From: Neocallimastix lanati (nom. inval.) | Lineage: Eukaryota; Neocallimastigomycota; Neocallimastigomycetes; Neocallimastigales; Neocallimastigaceae | Direction: 5' to 3' | DNA length: 64,000 nucleotides | Assembly: GCA_016946835.1 (NCBI GenBank) | Contig: JACVTC010000038.1 | Span: 487,501 to 551,500, forward strand | Part shown: positions 1-17,820 of the stretch, piece by piece | How the letters are laid out: every line of letters starts with the position of its first letter | Numbering within the stretch: the stretch's first letter is position 1 | Translations under genes and position numbers: made by a program | Notes under the pieces: model-generated | Database searches by the model: none | Told to the model about the DNA's origin: nothing | What the model saw: the letters and a program-made list of their open reading frames with translations, nothing else

Positions 1-4251
<4,251 letters not shown>

Positions 4252-4283
4252 TATTAAAAAGAAATATTAAATTTTAATTGATA

Positions 4284-4317
<34 letters not shown>

Positions 4318-4632
4318 TTTTTTGATAATGTTAAAATATTATTTTTGAATTATATAATTGCGTTATAATTTTTAAGATATTTAATAAAACATATAATTAT
4401 AAATTCTATATAAATATTATTATTTTTCTAAAATATTTTATAATATAAAATGAAATATAAAAAACAATAATATTAATAAATGCATTTATAAATATATTAT
4501 TAATATAATTTAATAAAATCATTTAATCATGTTAGAAATACAATTCTATTATGCTTTTTCATGATATAAATATTTGAATTTTAATATTTAAAAAAATATT
4601 AATTTTGATAGTATTTTATATATAAACCCTCA

Positions 4633-4673
<41 letters not shown>

Positions 4674-5178
4674 CATTAATTATTAACACTATTAAAGAAA
4701 TATAATATATATTATTATTTATTATTTTTTCCTTTCATTTTAAAAATATTTTATCTTATTAATTCCTTAAAATGAATTGTTCATTTTAGAAAATATTTAA
4801 CATTTATATTCTTTTTCTTAAAAAAAAAAAAAAAAATAAATATTAACATTTAAATGTATATATTTACCTTATTTTTTTTCAATTTTTGGTTTTTCGGCTT
4901 ATTTTATATAATTTACAATAATTTAATTAAGAAAGAAGATAAAGAAAAAAAAAAAAAAAAAGAAAGTTGAAAAAACATTTATACAATTATTTTATAATAT
5001 ATTAAAACTTAAATTATAATTCATTTTTACAATTTATTAGCATAAAGCTTTAAACAAATTAAAATGACTTTACTTATGATTATAACATATAGAATAGTTA
5101 TATATATTTATATATTAAATTCAGAAAAAAACTTGTAAAATTTATTATTATTGTATCAAAACTGAAAAAAGATAGATA

Positions 5179-5221
<43 letters not shown>

Positions 5222-5666
5222 CAAAATTACAATTTAGTTAAATATATATAATATAATTTCTATTTCATTAAAATTACTTCTTTTTTTCTAAAATAAATTC
5301 TAATAAAATTATATAAATGTATCAAATTATAATATTAAATATTAAATGAGTAGTTAAATTGATGGTATTTTTTATAATTAATTTCTATTATTTATAACGA
5401 ATGAAAGACAAAAACTTATGTATGAAATAAATATATATATAGTTATGATACTATTATTTTATAATTAAAATAATCAATAATATCTTTTTTATAATATTTA
5501 TATTTATAATTATTAAATTAATATAACTAATTTTAATATTTAAAATAATCAAAAATAGTTGAAAAATATTTATATTTATTATGCCAATTATATAATTGTT
5601 TATATTGTGTAATATATTAATATTTTAATTTTTTTTTTTTTAATTATTAATTAATATAAAAAAAAT

Positions 5667-5704
<38 letters not shown>

Positions 5705-6371
5705 TTAATTTAAATTCGATTTATTAAAATTTTTAATTATACTATTAAAATTAAAAAAAAAAAAAAAATAAAAAAAAAAAAAAAATACAATAATATATAA
5801 TCTATTTAATTTTAATTTTATTTTCAGATTATTTATTCAAAAATAATAAAAAAAAAAACATTAAAAATATTAAAAAAGTTTTTATAATAGAATTATTTTT
5901 AAATATTAAATAGTATTAAAGTAAAAAATATAATATATAAATCAATTGGAAAGAAGAAAAAAAGATATAAATAATAATATGTATCAAGGTATTAATGAAC
6001 ATCGAATGCTAATAATTAATACTAATGATAATAATTTTTTTTTCAGAAATTATCAGATATTGATATTTTAAATAATATTTCATCATATATATCTAAGAAT
6101 AAATATTAAATATTTACCAAAAAATATAATAATAATAATAATAATAAATAAAAAATGAAAATAAAAAACAAAATTCGACTTTTTTTATTTATAAATAAAA
6201 TAACTATTACTTTGAAATAATAATGCCATAATATAAAAATATATATATTAATTAAAATAACTATATAGTAAAATTTAATATAAATAATTTATTTTATTAT
6301 ATATTTATATAATATTTTATTTTAAATTCACTAATAAAAGATTTGAATAAATTATAATAAATAACAAGATA

Positions 6372-6483
<112 letters not shown>

Positions 6484-6899
6484 TTAGTATATTATTATTA
6501 TTATTCCATTACTATTAAATATACAACATTTATTATTAATTTTTTATTATTATGAAATATTCAACATTATATTTTTTATAAAAATTTTTTTTGGTATATA
6601 TAATTTCAATGTAATAATAATATATATTAAAATTTTAAAAATTAGTTCTTTTAATATACATAAATATATATATATATATACTCTCTTTTTATATCATTAT
6701 ATATTTATTATTTTTTAATTATTATTTAGTTATATATATATATATATATTTTGAATACTAATTTCAATTTATTTTTTATACATTTTATTCTACATAAATA
6801 TGTAAAAATATAATTATAAAATAAAGCTCATTCAACCATTTATATAAATTTAAATTCTGTAATTTGGGTAAAAATACGCAATCATTAAACTTTACAATT

Positions 6900-7360
6900 C
6901 ATTGAATACATAATATTTATTTTAACCTACAAAAATGTAAATATTAAGTACATCTGTATAATAACCTTTTCCTGATAATATTGTACCCATAAACTTTTCA
7001 GGTAAAATAAAGATATACTTAATGTATTAATATACGTTTATGTATATTATCAATAACAGTACTTTTAAAGTCACTACCATTACTAATTGAAGATTCTATA
7101 AGTTTTGAACTATTTTCTGCCACAATGCAACCGAGAACATAGCATTATTAGTTAATGAATAATAAGAGAAATAAAATGTGCGTCAATATCATTAAGTATT
7201 AGATATCCATCCTCACCCACTAAAATAAATCATATTAATATAAATTCTTATAGTATAAGCCCTTCTGATTCCATGTATCTCTCCTTCAACATTTGATTTA
7301 TATCAAGATTAGGTATTGGTATCTAAAATATTAATATCATTGTAATAAGCCACCTCCAAA
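6900..7360 (-). pseudogene. Possible decayed coding remnant, unidentified
   Basis: This stretch is visibly less AT-biased than its surroundings. On the minus strand it yields short protein-like pieces broken by stops and frame changes, for example VAENSSKLIESSISNGSDF (around 7060-7120) and GEDGYLILNDIDAHF (around 7165-7215). No family is recognised. It could be a dead gene, a transposon remnant or an unrecognised non-coding sequence. Confidence 0.25.
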
Positions 7361-7635
7361 AATAGAAAAGATTATTAATTGCTACATATGAATATATGTA
7401 TGACTACTTCTGTACACATTCTTATTCATATAAGAATGTATACAAATTATTATAATTTTTTATTATTAAAATTTATTTTTTATTGATCTTCATGGAACTC
7501 TAATTTTTAATTATTTTAATTATTATTATTATTTTATTTATATTTTCTTTATATATATATATATATATTTGTATAAATATGAGAATGTTTTGTTTGATAT
7601 TAAATAATTGTCTTTTCGTTTATTAGCCTTTGTGC

Positions 7636-7639
7636 TTTA

Positions 7640-7670
<31 letters not shown>

Positions 7671-7710
7671 GTTTGTTTGCTTGTTTGTTTGTTTGTTTGT
7701 TTTTTTTTTA
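7636..7710. repeat. Poly-T followed by (GTTT)n microsatellite
   Basis: About 30 T residues run into repeated GTTT units and then another T run. Confidence 0.8.
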
Positions 7711-10014
7711 TTATTATTAAACTTTCTTCTTTATTTGATAATAATTCCAGTCTAAATATTAATTAGTAAAAGTTAATGATTAATTTTTTTTTCTGATTTT
7801 CCTTTTTTTATTCATTAATTTTGTACTTTATTTTACAGTAATTATATACTTGTCTAATAAAATATGATGATTTCTTTATAAAGCAATTCTTAAACTAACT
7901 TGTATTTATAAATACAATATAAAAAAATAATAACAATAGAGATATATGTTATATATTTTCGTTTGGATTATTTTTATTTTTAAATATATTTTAAGAATAT
8001 AACTAAAGGAAATTATAATGATTGCAACAATAAAACAAGATAATGTAATAATTAAAATTTATTAAAATATATTTTAAATATTCTTTTTTTTTATATTAAA
8101 ATTGTTATAAAAGTTCTATTTTTCTTTTATTTAATAATATGAATAAGTATATATGTTAATAAGTTAGTATAGTATAATTTCAAATTATTATTTTCATATT
8201 TAATGAATTCAATAATATATGTATTGCTTTTTACCTTAATATTATTATAATTTAATACAAAATAGAGGTTAATTATTTAATCCATATTCATCATTAATCT
8301 TCTCCTATGAATTAAGATGATTTAATTATTTTAAATTATATATATTTGATATGATTTATATAAAAATAATATATAACAATTTTATTTATTTTCAGTATCT
8401 TTAATTTTTTTTTCTTTTTTTTTTTTTTTTTAATTAAATATAACATTTATATAAATTTTAAATATTTCTAAAAAATCCTTTTCTTTACAGTTACTGACAA
8501 TTTTAATTTAAATTAAAAATTATTTATTCATTTAATAGACATGGATATAAAAATCAAATTTGTATACTTAAAATATGGAATTATTATGAAGTTAAATCTA
8601 TATAAATTTATTTTAATAAAGTTACATTTTCTTAAAGTTATAATTTTAAATCATAAAACAATACAAATTTCTAATTTATTATTAATAGTAATATTATATA
8701 TAATTTTATTTAAAAGACTGTATTTATTTTAAAGTTATAATTTTTAGTATATAATAAAATATCTAAAATTTTAATTTATTATATTATCATATATGCTTTA
8801 TATATATATTAAAGGATTATGTTAATATAATCATTGTTTTGATTAAATATAAAAATTAATACATATTATAATATTAAGTTTCCATAGTAAATATTTAAAT
8901 ACTTTATTTAATAAAAAAAAAAATTAAAATAAAAAAAAAAAAATTAAAATAAAAAAAAGTTTTTTTTTTTTTTAGACTAGGAATAAACAATATAGATTAA
9001 AATATGATTTTCATTATTTTATTATTTTAATTAAATATTTTACATATATAAATTTTAATAATAAAACTAATTATATAATAAATTATAAAATAATATATTT
9101 AGTAATCATATTTTTATATATAATTTTTACATAAAATTATAAATTTATTAAAAAAAAAATCCACATTTTAATAATTACAAAAATTAAATATAAATTAAAG
9201 TTACCACTCCTTTTTCAGTTTTTTAATAATTTTGTTTATTTTATAATGATTATTTGTTAGAAATAAAGTTTAATATTATTAAATAATAAAATAAAATAAA
9301 ATAAATAATTTAAATATATTTAATATTAGTTTTATATATAATTAATATTAGTATATTAATAATAATGTAATAGTATAGCATATAATGTGGCGTATAGCAA
9401 TAAAAGAAATACGTTTATGTAATGTAACACTATATTATATCTTATATTAATACATATACTTTAATTAAAAAATAATTTTAATAACATCATTTTTAATATC
9501 ATTGTTAAATTAAATAAAGGAATTATTAAAGAATAAAATTGATATTGATCAATTGAGTAATAAAAATTATTTTATAATACTACAAATAAAAAATTATATA
9601 AAAAAAAATTATATTTACAATTATGTAAATTTTCTATAAATTTTATTTGCTACTCATCTACATTATATATATTATATATATATTTTTTCTTTTAATTCTC
9701 ACTTTAGGTTAAAAGATAAAAATATTCATTGTATAAAAAAGTAAAAAAATATTTTTTAAAAAATATGTACATTAATTTTATTATGTATTGTCGGAGATCG
9801 TATTTTTATATGATATTAATTACATTAATTACATAGTATATATAATAATATAATAATTTATCAATATCAACATAGAATTCTACATGTTAAAAAATTTGTT
9901 ATTTGAAATTATAAATAATATATATAAAAAATATTTATCTAAAAAATCATTTAATAATATAAATATTATTTAAATAAAAATCTATTTTTTAAATTTAATA
10001 TATTATGACGAAGG

Positions 10015-10057
<43 letters not shown>

Positions 10058-10495
10058 ATATTTTTTTTTAGATATAATTCATATAATAGAAAATGAAAAA
10101 TATTGAACAAATGATTATATAATAAGATATATATCCAATTTATATATTACTGAACAAATTTATTCATGTATATAAACAATAACTTTTTTTTAAAAAAAAT
10201 TTTTTTTAATATAAACATATTAATTAAAAACTTTATTTAAAAATAAACAATGCGCAATCTCTTTACTTTTTTTTTTTTTTTACTTTAAATTTATTTTTAA
10301 TATTTGTATAATTTTTAAATAATATACTAAAAAATAATAGTAGAGAAAAAAAAAAATTAACATTTTTTTTTTACTTGTTATAAATATATATAATTAATAT
10401 AATAAAATTAATTTATTAAATAAAGATTTTAAATATTATTTCTAATAATAATTATTGATTATTAATTAAGAAAGGAAGAAAATAAGAAAAGTAAA

Positions 10496-13056
10496 ATGTC
10501 AGCAGAAGTTATGCCTAGTAATGAAGGGAATGATAATGTAGCATTAGAAGTTGACGATTCCTTTCAACAAAATGATAACAAAAATATTCATAATGATGAT
10601 TCAAATTCTTCTTTAGATTTAAAAGATTTAAGAGATAATAATATAAATTTAAAAGATCTACCACTTAATGATGATAGTTATTTAAATAGTGCTATTGGAA
10701 AAGATGAAGTATTTGATGATATTAGTTTAAAAAATAATAAATTAAAATATACAAATAATGGTGATAAGAAATCTCGATTAGATACAATAAAAACAAATAT
10801 TAATATTAACAATGAAAAATTTAAGTCATTAGCAAATTTTAATCCAAATAATATAATGAATAATAGTACAAATTTAAGTTCATATGTTGATGATAATTCT
10901 TTATTTGATCTTAAAGCAAGTCAGCAGTTATCTGTAGTTAATAGTAATACTTCAGTTCCACTTTCAGAAGAAGAAACTAATTTAATTAATATTGAAAATG
11001 AACCTCGTTACGAATTTACAGAAAATTCAGAATTTACAGATATTGATCTTGAGGATCAAGATCAAGTTGAAAATATAGTAAATAAATTCGTCAATAGTCC
11101 CGAATTCAATGAATCTGAGTTAAACAGTCAATATCAAGAATATGATGACGATGAATATGCATTATTAGTTGATGATGAAGCAATTTTAAAATCTTTGTAT
11201 AATATTGATAATGGAATGGCAATATTATTAAATAGAGTAAAACAAAATTGTAATTCTTGTAAGGTAATAATTTTAAATATAAAATTCTTTCAGTTAATAT
11301 ATATATTTTCATTATATATATATATATATTTAATTTTTTAATGTGTTGTTATGTTTAATCTAATATTATTAAATTAATAAATTCTTTATATATATATAAT
11401 TTATTTTTTTATTTTTACTATCATCACTATTCATTATATTAAAAAATAGGAAATTATTTCATTCTTAAAAAAAAGAGCCATAATTGAAGAAGAATATGGA
11501 AAATCAATGCTTAAGCTTACCCAAAATTGTCTTGGAAATTTAAATAAAGGACAAATAAAAAGAAAATTAGGGTATAAAAAAAGAAAAAAAAAATTTTTTT
11601 ATTATTATTAAAAAAAGAAAAAAATAATATCAAATTATTAATAATATATATTATTAAATAAAAATGAATGCATTTTAATGATTTCATATATAGATCATTC
11701 AATACAAATTATATAAAATTTATTGAAATGCACAAGAAGATTGGTGATAATCATGTAAAATTTGCACAATCAATTAATAATACCTATAATACTATTTCAA
11801 AAACTTTCAAAAATACAGAGAAAAGTAGAAAACAGGTAATGAAATAAATTAAAATAAGATGAAATAAAATAAAATAAATAATAGAAATATAAATATAAGT
11901 ACAGATTGAATAAGATATAATATAATATATAAATAAAGTTTAATTATTTTATTAGAAATATGATATTTGATATTAAAATTAGATATATTAAAATAAGTCG
12001 CTTTTTATATATAATAATTATATTAATCAAAATTAGTTGAAAGAAGCTGGACTTAAATATAAAAAAAATTTAATGGAATCAGATAATGTTTTAGAAAAGG
12101 TATAACTTATATATAATTAGTTGAAACTATTACATATATAACAAATTCATATAAAATATATAATGACTGTAATCAATAATTAAAAGGCAAGACAAAAATA
12201 CGAAAGTTCATGTCAAATTTGGGATGAATCATTAAAAGAAAAAGAAAAATTTTTGGGTAATGAGCAAGGCTCTTTATTAAGAATGTGCGATATTGATTTA
12301 AATACGTGTAAACCATTAAATAACAATAAAAAGAATTCTATAATGAATATAAGTATTTTCAAAAGTAATCAAAATAATCCACAAAAAGTAAGTAATTATA
12401 TATATATTTTAATTTAATCTCAAGCTAAGTTTAATTAATTAAATTAAAAAAAATTAAATGAAATTTTAAAAAAAATATTTTGTTCTATTATTATATGACT
12501 CATTATTTGTTGCAATTATAGATAATGAAAAATGAAGATGACGCTCGTCACAAAGTTGCTCTTCAAAATAAAAACTATATTAATCAATTAAATATTAGTA
12601 ATAAAATTAGAAATGAATACGATCAAGTTAATGTTCCAGAATTATTAAAAGTAAATTTTTTTATATGTGTTTAATATAATTCATATAAAAATAAACAGTT
12701 AGCATTATATATTTAATTAACATTTCTTTAAAAAAATATGATATTAATTATTTAATTGAAATTATTATATAGTCACTTAAAGATACTAATGACATGTGTG
12801 ATAAATCACTTCAAGAACAACTTATAAATTATTCATATAATTATGAAAATGTTATTATGAATGATGCTACTACATTAAATTCAGAAGAAGATAGTTAGTA
12901 TTTAATTTTGAATGCATTATTGATTTTATAATTTACACAATTTTATTTATTATTATTAATTTTTTTAATTATAATGAATTTACTAATTTATAATTAAAAT
13001 GTAAATAATATTAAAACTAAAATGATAATACATTTAATATTAAATTATAAATGTAT

Positions 13057-13104
<48 letters not shown>

Positions 13105-13911
13105 AATTAGTCTCAGTAAATTAATAGAGAATATTGATAATAAAAAAGATCTCTCAGAATTTATTCAACAAAATGCTTACGAAGAAATTCCAAGTATAGC
13201 TGTTAATGTTATGGAAAACGAAAACAAAGATGAGAACAAAAATCAAAATGAGTATGAAAACTCGGAAGAAAATGATTTTGAAAATGTAAATAATAAAGAG
13301 AATATAACTGTAAATGAAAATGAACATGAACAAGAAAATGATAATAATAATGAAAATAACTATGAAAACGAAAATAAATATGAAAATGAAAATGAACATG
13401 AATTTGAAAATGAAAATATAAATGAAAATGAAAACATTAATGAAAATGAAAATATTAATGAAAATGAAAAAGTTATTGAAAAAAATATTGAAATGGAAAA
13501 TGAAAGAAATAATGAAATTTTAGAGAATCAGAAAAATATGACTTGCTATGAATTTGTAATAATCAACTATAAATATATTATTTTAAAAAAATATATTAAA
13601 TGAATTTAAAAAAAAAAATTTTTTTTTTCAATATTAGTTTTAATAGTGATATTAAATATTTTATCTAATAATAAAAAATAATAAATTACTAAATATTTAT
13701 ATATATTTAAAAAGGTTAAAAATTGTGCTGAAGCCAATTATCAAATTGTATTTGGTGAAGATATTAATGAAATTATTAAACGTGAACATACAGAGGTACC
13801 TTTAATTTTATCGAAATGTATTAAATTGATAGAAGATATTGGTAAATAAAATAAAATTTTTTTATTAAATTAACAAAAGATAATTTAAAGAAAAAATAAA
13901 ATAAAATATAA

Positions 13912-13987
<76 letters not shown>

Positions 13988-14892
13988 TCAAATATATCCA
14001 AATATTAATAAATTATTATTTTTTTTTTTTTTTTTGTTTTATTTCAAAATTTTTTTAATCATTGTTAATATATTAACTTCATATAGGTTTAGAAATACCA
14101 GGATTATATCGTTTCTCTGGTTCGAACAGCAATATTCAACACTTAAGATCTTTATTTAACAAAAATTCATATTTAGCCCCAATAGATAATATCATTAATG
14201 TTGAAAATATTAGCGATTTAACTGGTTTAATTAAATTATTCTTTAGAGAATTACCAGATCCGTTATTAATTCGTGGATTATATCATCAATTCATTGAAGC
14301 ATCACGTACTATTTACAATTTAGCATTATAGATATATAAATAATATAATAATCATAAATTATTAATGTAAATTAATTATTAATATGATAATATATAAATT
14401 AAATAAATAAATTTATAGAAATTGAGGATGAAAGAAGTCGTTTAATAGAAATTCATGAATTAGTTAACAAATTACCAGATGCAAATTATTTAACTCTAAG
14501 ATTTTTAATTGGACATTTATACAAGTAAGTAATTAAATATTAAATGCTTTATATTTATATAATAACAATAATAAATTAATTTAAGATTTTTTATTAAAAT
14601 TCATTATATAATTTCTAATTATCAATTTTTTATTTATAAATATATATATATTAAATAAAGGGTTCAATTACATCAAAATATAAACAGAATGAATATCTCA
14701 GATCTATCAATAATATGGGGACCAATTCTTTTAGATAATTCAAACAATTCAATTATTATTAATCCTGAGGATGAAAAACATGAAGGTTCTGCTGATCTCC
14801 CAAGTGATTCATTAACTGACTTCCAATATAAGTGTAAAGTTATTGAGGTCATTCTTACTAATTACTTAATAATTTTTGATCCAGAATCATAA
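10496..14892 (+). CDS. F-BAR and RhoGAP domain protein (Rgd1-like), 12 exons
   Basis: A predicted Rho-family GTPase-activating protein that binds curved membrane, by analogy with yeast Rgd1. Proposed exons: 10496-11263, 11450-11571, 11694-11835, 12037-12099, 12187-12387, 12522-12650, 12773-12897, 13111-13555, 13715-13841, 14087-14305, 14419-14524, 14661-14892; about 892 residues, all junctions GT-AG and in phase. Residues 1-240 are Asn/Asp/Ser-rich. The F-BAR region follows (FLKKRAIIEEEYGKSMLKL at the exon 2 start). Exon 8 is an Asn/Glu repeat linker. The RhoGAP domain fills exons 9-12, with GLYRFSG carrying the presumed arginine finger, FRELPDPLL, LPDANYLTLRFLIGHL and NISDLSIIWGPILL. The weakest junctions are the exon 7 donor (GTATTT; GTTAGT lies 4 bp upstream but breaks the frame), the exon 8 acceptor (13111 or 13117) and the exon 10 donor GTACTA. 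The domain call is firm; exact edges need transcripts. Confidence 0.85.
11880..11925 (+). repeat. Single copy of the 30-bp satellite core inside intron 3
   Basis: The text AGAAATATAAATATAAG followed by TACAGATTGAATAAG, flanked by AAAATAAAATAA, closely matches the core of the 27-29 kb satellite. It lies in intron 3 (11836-12036) of the F-BAR/RhoGAP gene. Confidence 0.7.
13057..13102 (+). repeat. Poly-A tract just upstream of the exon 8 acceptor
   Basis: About 45 A residues end a few bases before the acceptor used for exon 8 of the F-BAR/RhoGAP gene. A poly-A tract replaces the pyrimidine tract expected there. An ATG at 13022 opens a frame through the run as poly-Lys, but this is most likely an artefact of missing the splice. 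Confidence 0.8.
13913..13985 (+). repeat. (AAT)n microsatellite in intron 9
   Basis: About 24 perfect AAT triplets lie within the intron between the first two RhoGAP exons. Confidence 0.9.
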
Positions 14893-16350
14893 AATAATAC
14901 TTACATTAGCAATGAAAAAAAGTATACTAGATTTAAATATACTAGAGTTATTTTAAAATAGTTTATAATATGTAAACTTTTTTTTCTTTCATATTATTAA
15001 TATATTTTTTATTACTTAGTTAATATATTATCAATATTTTTTATATTAAATAAAAACTATTATAAATAAATTTATATATAATAATAATAATAATAAAGAA
15101 AATAAATATAAATAAACGAACAAAACTAAAATATATACTTATATATACGATTATTATTATTATTATTATTATTTTTTTGATTCATATCATAAATTTATAC
15201 TATATTAAGACATTATTTACTAATTTATATTATTAAACGTTAAAATATTTGTAATAATAAACATTTATTAATATAAATTATTTTACCTCTTAAGAGTATT
15301 GCTATATATAAGTAACGTTATTAAAAAGAATTTCACTTGAAATCATATAATATACATAATAAGTTTATAAAAAACTTTTAACTATATTATATTAGTAAAT
15401 TTAATTATATATTAATATTTTTCTATTATTAAGAGATTTATATAAATTAGTGTTGATTTATTCATTTATATCATTACTAGCTTATTTAGTTATTCTTAAT
15501 TAAAAATTTATATGATAATTTCAAATTTCAAATTTCAAATTAAAATATTAAAGAAATTTCAAACTATATATCTACTTACATATGGATCGATAACTTCCAA
15601 AGCTAACTTTCTTTGTCTTTCACGTCTGTTGATATTAGTTTTACTACTTCCAACAACATCAATATTACTCGGTTTGAATCCTGCTCTATTTTGATCTTCA
15701 TTTTTTCAATAGTATGTGAAGTATTCTATGTTAAAAAAAAAATTAAAAAAATTATATTCTATATTTATTATGATGATAATGAAAAAATTTTTTCATTTAT
15801 AATTTTTTTGAATTATATTGGATTTCAAGATTATAAATTTTTTTTTAAGACTAGGATCCAAGATTATAAATAATTAATTATAATGATTAAATAAAAATAA
15901 TCGTTAAGTATTAGATAAAAAATAAGATATGCAATAATAAATATTGAAATTTTGAAAAAGAAAAACATACAATAATTATAATGAGATTTTTAGTAATTCT
16001 CCTTTTTTAATAATAATTGCTTATATTTTATATATGTTAATATATTTAATATATAATAATCATTTATTTCAAGGTATATTATACTATTTGGTTTAAATAT
16101 AATATATTTCATTAATATATATATATATATATTAACTATTCAAAATATATCACATTTATTTTAGTGTTAAACATCCTTTTTATTTTTATCTTAATCACAA
16201 CTATTTTATCAATATTTATTTAATTTTTTAAAAGTGATCAAAACTATTTTATTAATATTTATTCAATTTTTTAATTTAAATTATTCAAATTATTAAAGGT
16301 AATACTAAATAAACGGAAAAATACTTCATTTTTAGATTTTTCTTAAAAAA

Positions 16351-16402
<52 letters not shown>

Positions 16403-16551
16403 TTTTCTCACATATTTTTTTTTATTTTATTTTTAAGTAAAAAAAAATTTTTGAATTAGTATTTTGGAAATAAAATATATATATAAAAATTTTTATATAT
16501 ATTTTTAATGTAATATTTTATTATAACTTAAAGAGATGGACCAGCCATAAT
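14893..16551. other. AT-rich intergenic region between convergent genes
   Basis: This lies between the 3' ends of the F-BAR/RhoGAP gene (plus) and the GH26 gene (minus). It holds AT microsatellites (16342-16398) and one exon-like minus-strand stretch at 15.6 kb, listed separately. Nothing else is recognised. Confidence 0.7.
15580..15705 (-). pseudogene. Orphan exon-like fragment, unidentified
   Basis: About 41 minus-strand codons read well, including AGFKPSNIDVVGSSK and RRERQRKLALEVIDPY, and end exactly at a GTAAGT donor (15579-15574). A plausible CATAG acceptor lies at 15726, but the same frame has a TGA just after it. No downstream partner exon is seen before the neighbouring gene. The balanced composition argues for real coding origin; the stop and missing partners suggest a gene relic. 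The family is not recognised. Confidence 0.35.
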
Positions 16552-17820
16552 CTAATTTTCAATGATACCACACCATTCTTGGTCTTCAACACCCCATTTT
16601 CCATCTTTATCTATTACTATAACTTCAGTATTATCAGCAGAACAACATCTGTAACCGAGTTTTCTAGACCAACATATTACTGGAGTACTTTCTGGATTTT
16701 TACTATAACCGCTGATTCTCTTAGCAGGAGGATAAGCACTGACACCTTTTCTCCAAGCTTCTACTGCTTCTTCTTGTGAATCAAGAGCCCAATCAGCTTC
16801 TGTTTCATTTTTACTACGACTGAAGATAACAAGACCAACAATTCTTGGGTATTTTTCTGGAAGTAAATTGAACATATCGGTAAACCAACCAGCTTTATCA
16901 CCACCAAATCGAGAGGAAGAAAATTCAGCAAGGAAAATAGGTTTTGGAATTTCAATAAGAGCTTCGTAAGCATTATCAAAAACTTCTTCGAAAGTATTCC
17001 AACGAGACCAACTTTGAGCGGTACCCCAATTGTAACCATCAATAGAAGTGTAATCAATGTAATCATCACCTGGATAAGAACCAGTTAAAGTAGCTACACC
17101 AGAATTACTACAGTTAATAGTCCATATCCATTTTACATTGGTAACATTTGCATCACGGAATTTATCAACAATATGACGATAAGCGGCTGCAAGCTTATCT
17201 TCCGAATTATTAATTCTATCAGCACCAGTACCCCAAGTGTACCAATCACCATTGGCTTCATGAAAAGGACGAAGCCAAATTTCCTCACCAAAATCTTTTA
17301 CACCTTTAACGAAAGTATCAATGTATTCATCACCCTTTCCATCAAGAATATCTTGAGCAGTATATGGCTGTGGCATCCATGAAATCATCATAATTGAACC
17401 ATTAGCTTTAGCGATATCTACAAATTTGCGAGTCCATTCCCAAGTTTCTTCTTCATAATCCCAATGAACGAAAAGATGAACAACATCCAAGTGTCTATCT
17501 TGTAAACTTTCGAAAGCAGCAATATTTTTTTGGGTTGGTTTAGGATGATCTTCAGGTCCACCTACATAAGCACCGATAAACATTGAATCAAAAGTACCAC
17601 TTTTATTGATTTCTTCTATATCATAATTATTTGAAGACTTTTCAGTTTCTATGAAGCACCATTCTCCATTTTCAACACTCCAATTTCCATCATCATCGAC
17701 ATACAAAACTTCAGTATCACTACTACTGCAACACTTATATATACCATGGGTACAATTAGCATGAATACCCGAAATAAATAAAGTGGAAATTGTTAAAGTA
17801 CTAATTAATTTATTTAACAT
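16552..17820 (-). CDS. Secreted GH26 glycoside hydrolase with N- and C-terminal fungal dockerins
   Basis: A single-exon 422-residue enzyme, probably an endo-beta-mannanase or related beta-glycanase of the fungal cellulosome. Residues 1-21 form a signal peptide ending GIHA. A fungal dockerin (CBM10-like) spans about 22-57 (C23, C30-C31, W54-C55). The GH26 catalytic domain spans about 75-365, with the acid/base Glu188 in WLRPFHEANGDW and the nucleophile Glu299 in FLAEFSSS; R184 and H187 are also typical. A second, more canonical dockerin spans about 383-420 (CW, GYRCC, WGVEDQEWCGI). The first dockerin is slightly divergent (SVENGEWCFI). Dockerins bind scaffold proteins in gut-fungal multi-enzyme complexes. 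GH26 also contains lichenases and xylanases, so the substrate is inferred. GC content is clearly higher than in the flanks, as expected for coding sequence here. Confidence 0.93.
   Translation of the reverse strand: MLNKLISTLTISTLFISGIHANCTHGIYKCCSSSDTEVLYVDDDGNWSVENGEWCFIETEKSSNNYDIEEINKSGTFDSMFIGAYVGGPEDHPKPTQKNIAAFESLQDRHLDVVHLFVHWDYEEETWEWTRKFVDIAKANGSIMMISWMPQPYTAQDILDGKGDEYIDTFVKGVKDFGEEIWLRPFHEANGDWYTWGTGADRINNSEDKLAAAYRHIVDKFRDANVTNVKWIWTINCSNSGVATLTGSYPGDDYIDYTSIDGYNWGTAQSWSRWNTFEEVFDNAYEALIEIPKPIFLAEFSSSRFGGDKAGWFTDMFNLLPEKYPRIVGLVIFSRSKNETEADWALDSQEEAVEAWRKGVSAYPPAKRISGYSKNPESTPVICWSRKLGYRCCSADNTEVIVIDKDGKWGVEDQEWCGIIEN

Noticed and set aside
13022-13603. A separate 193-residue poly-Lys plus Asn/Glu-rich protein
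   Set aside because: It is exon 8 of the F-BAR/RhoGAP gene read through the upstream intron and its A run; splicing at 13111 or 13117 keeps the gene's frame.
16579-17382. Plus- and minus-strand frames of 66-102 codons inside the GH26 gene
   Set aside because: They overlap the well-supported GH26 coding sequence in other frames and show no features of their own.
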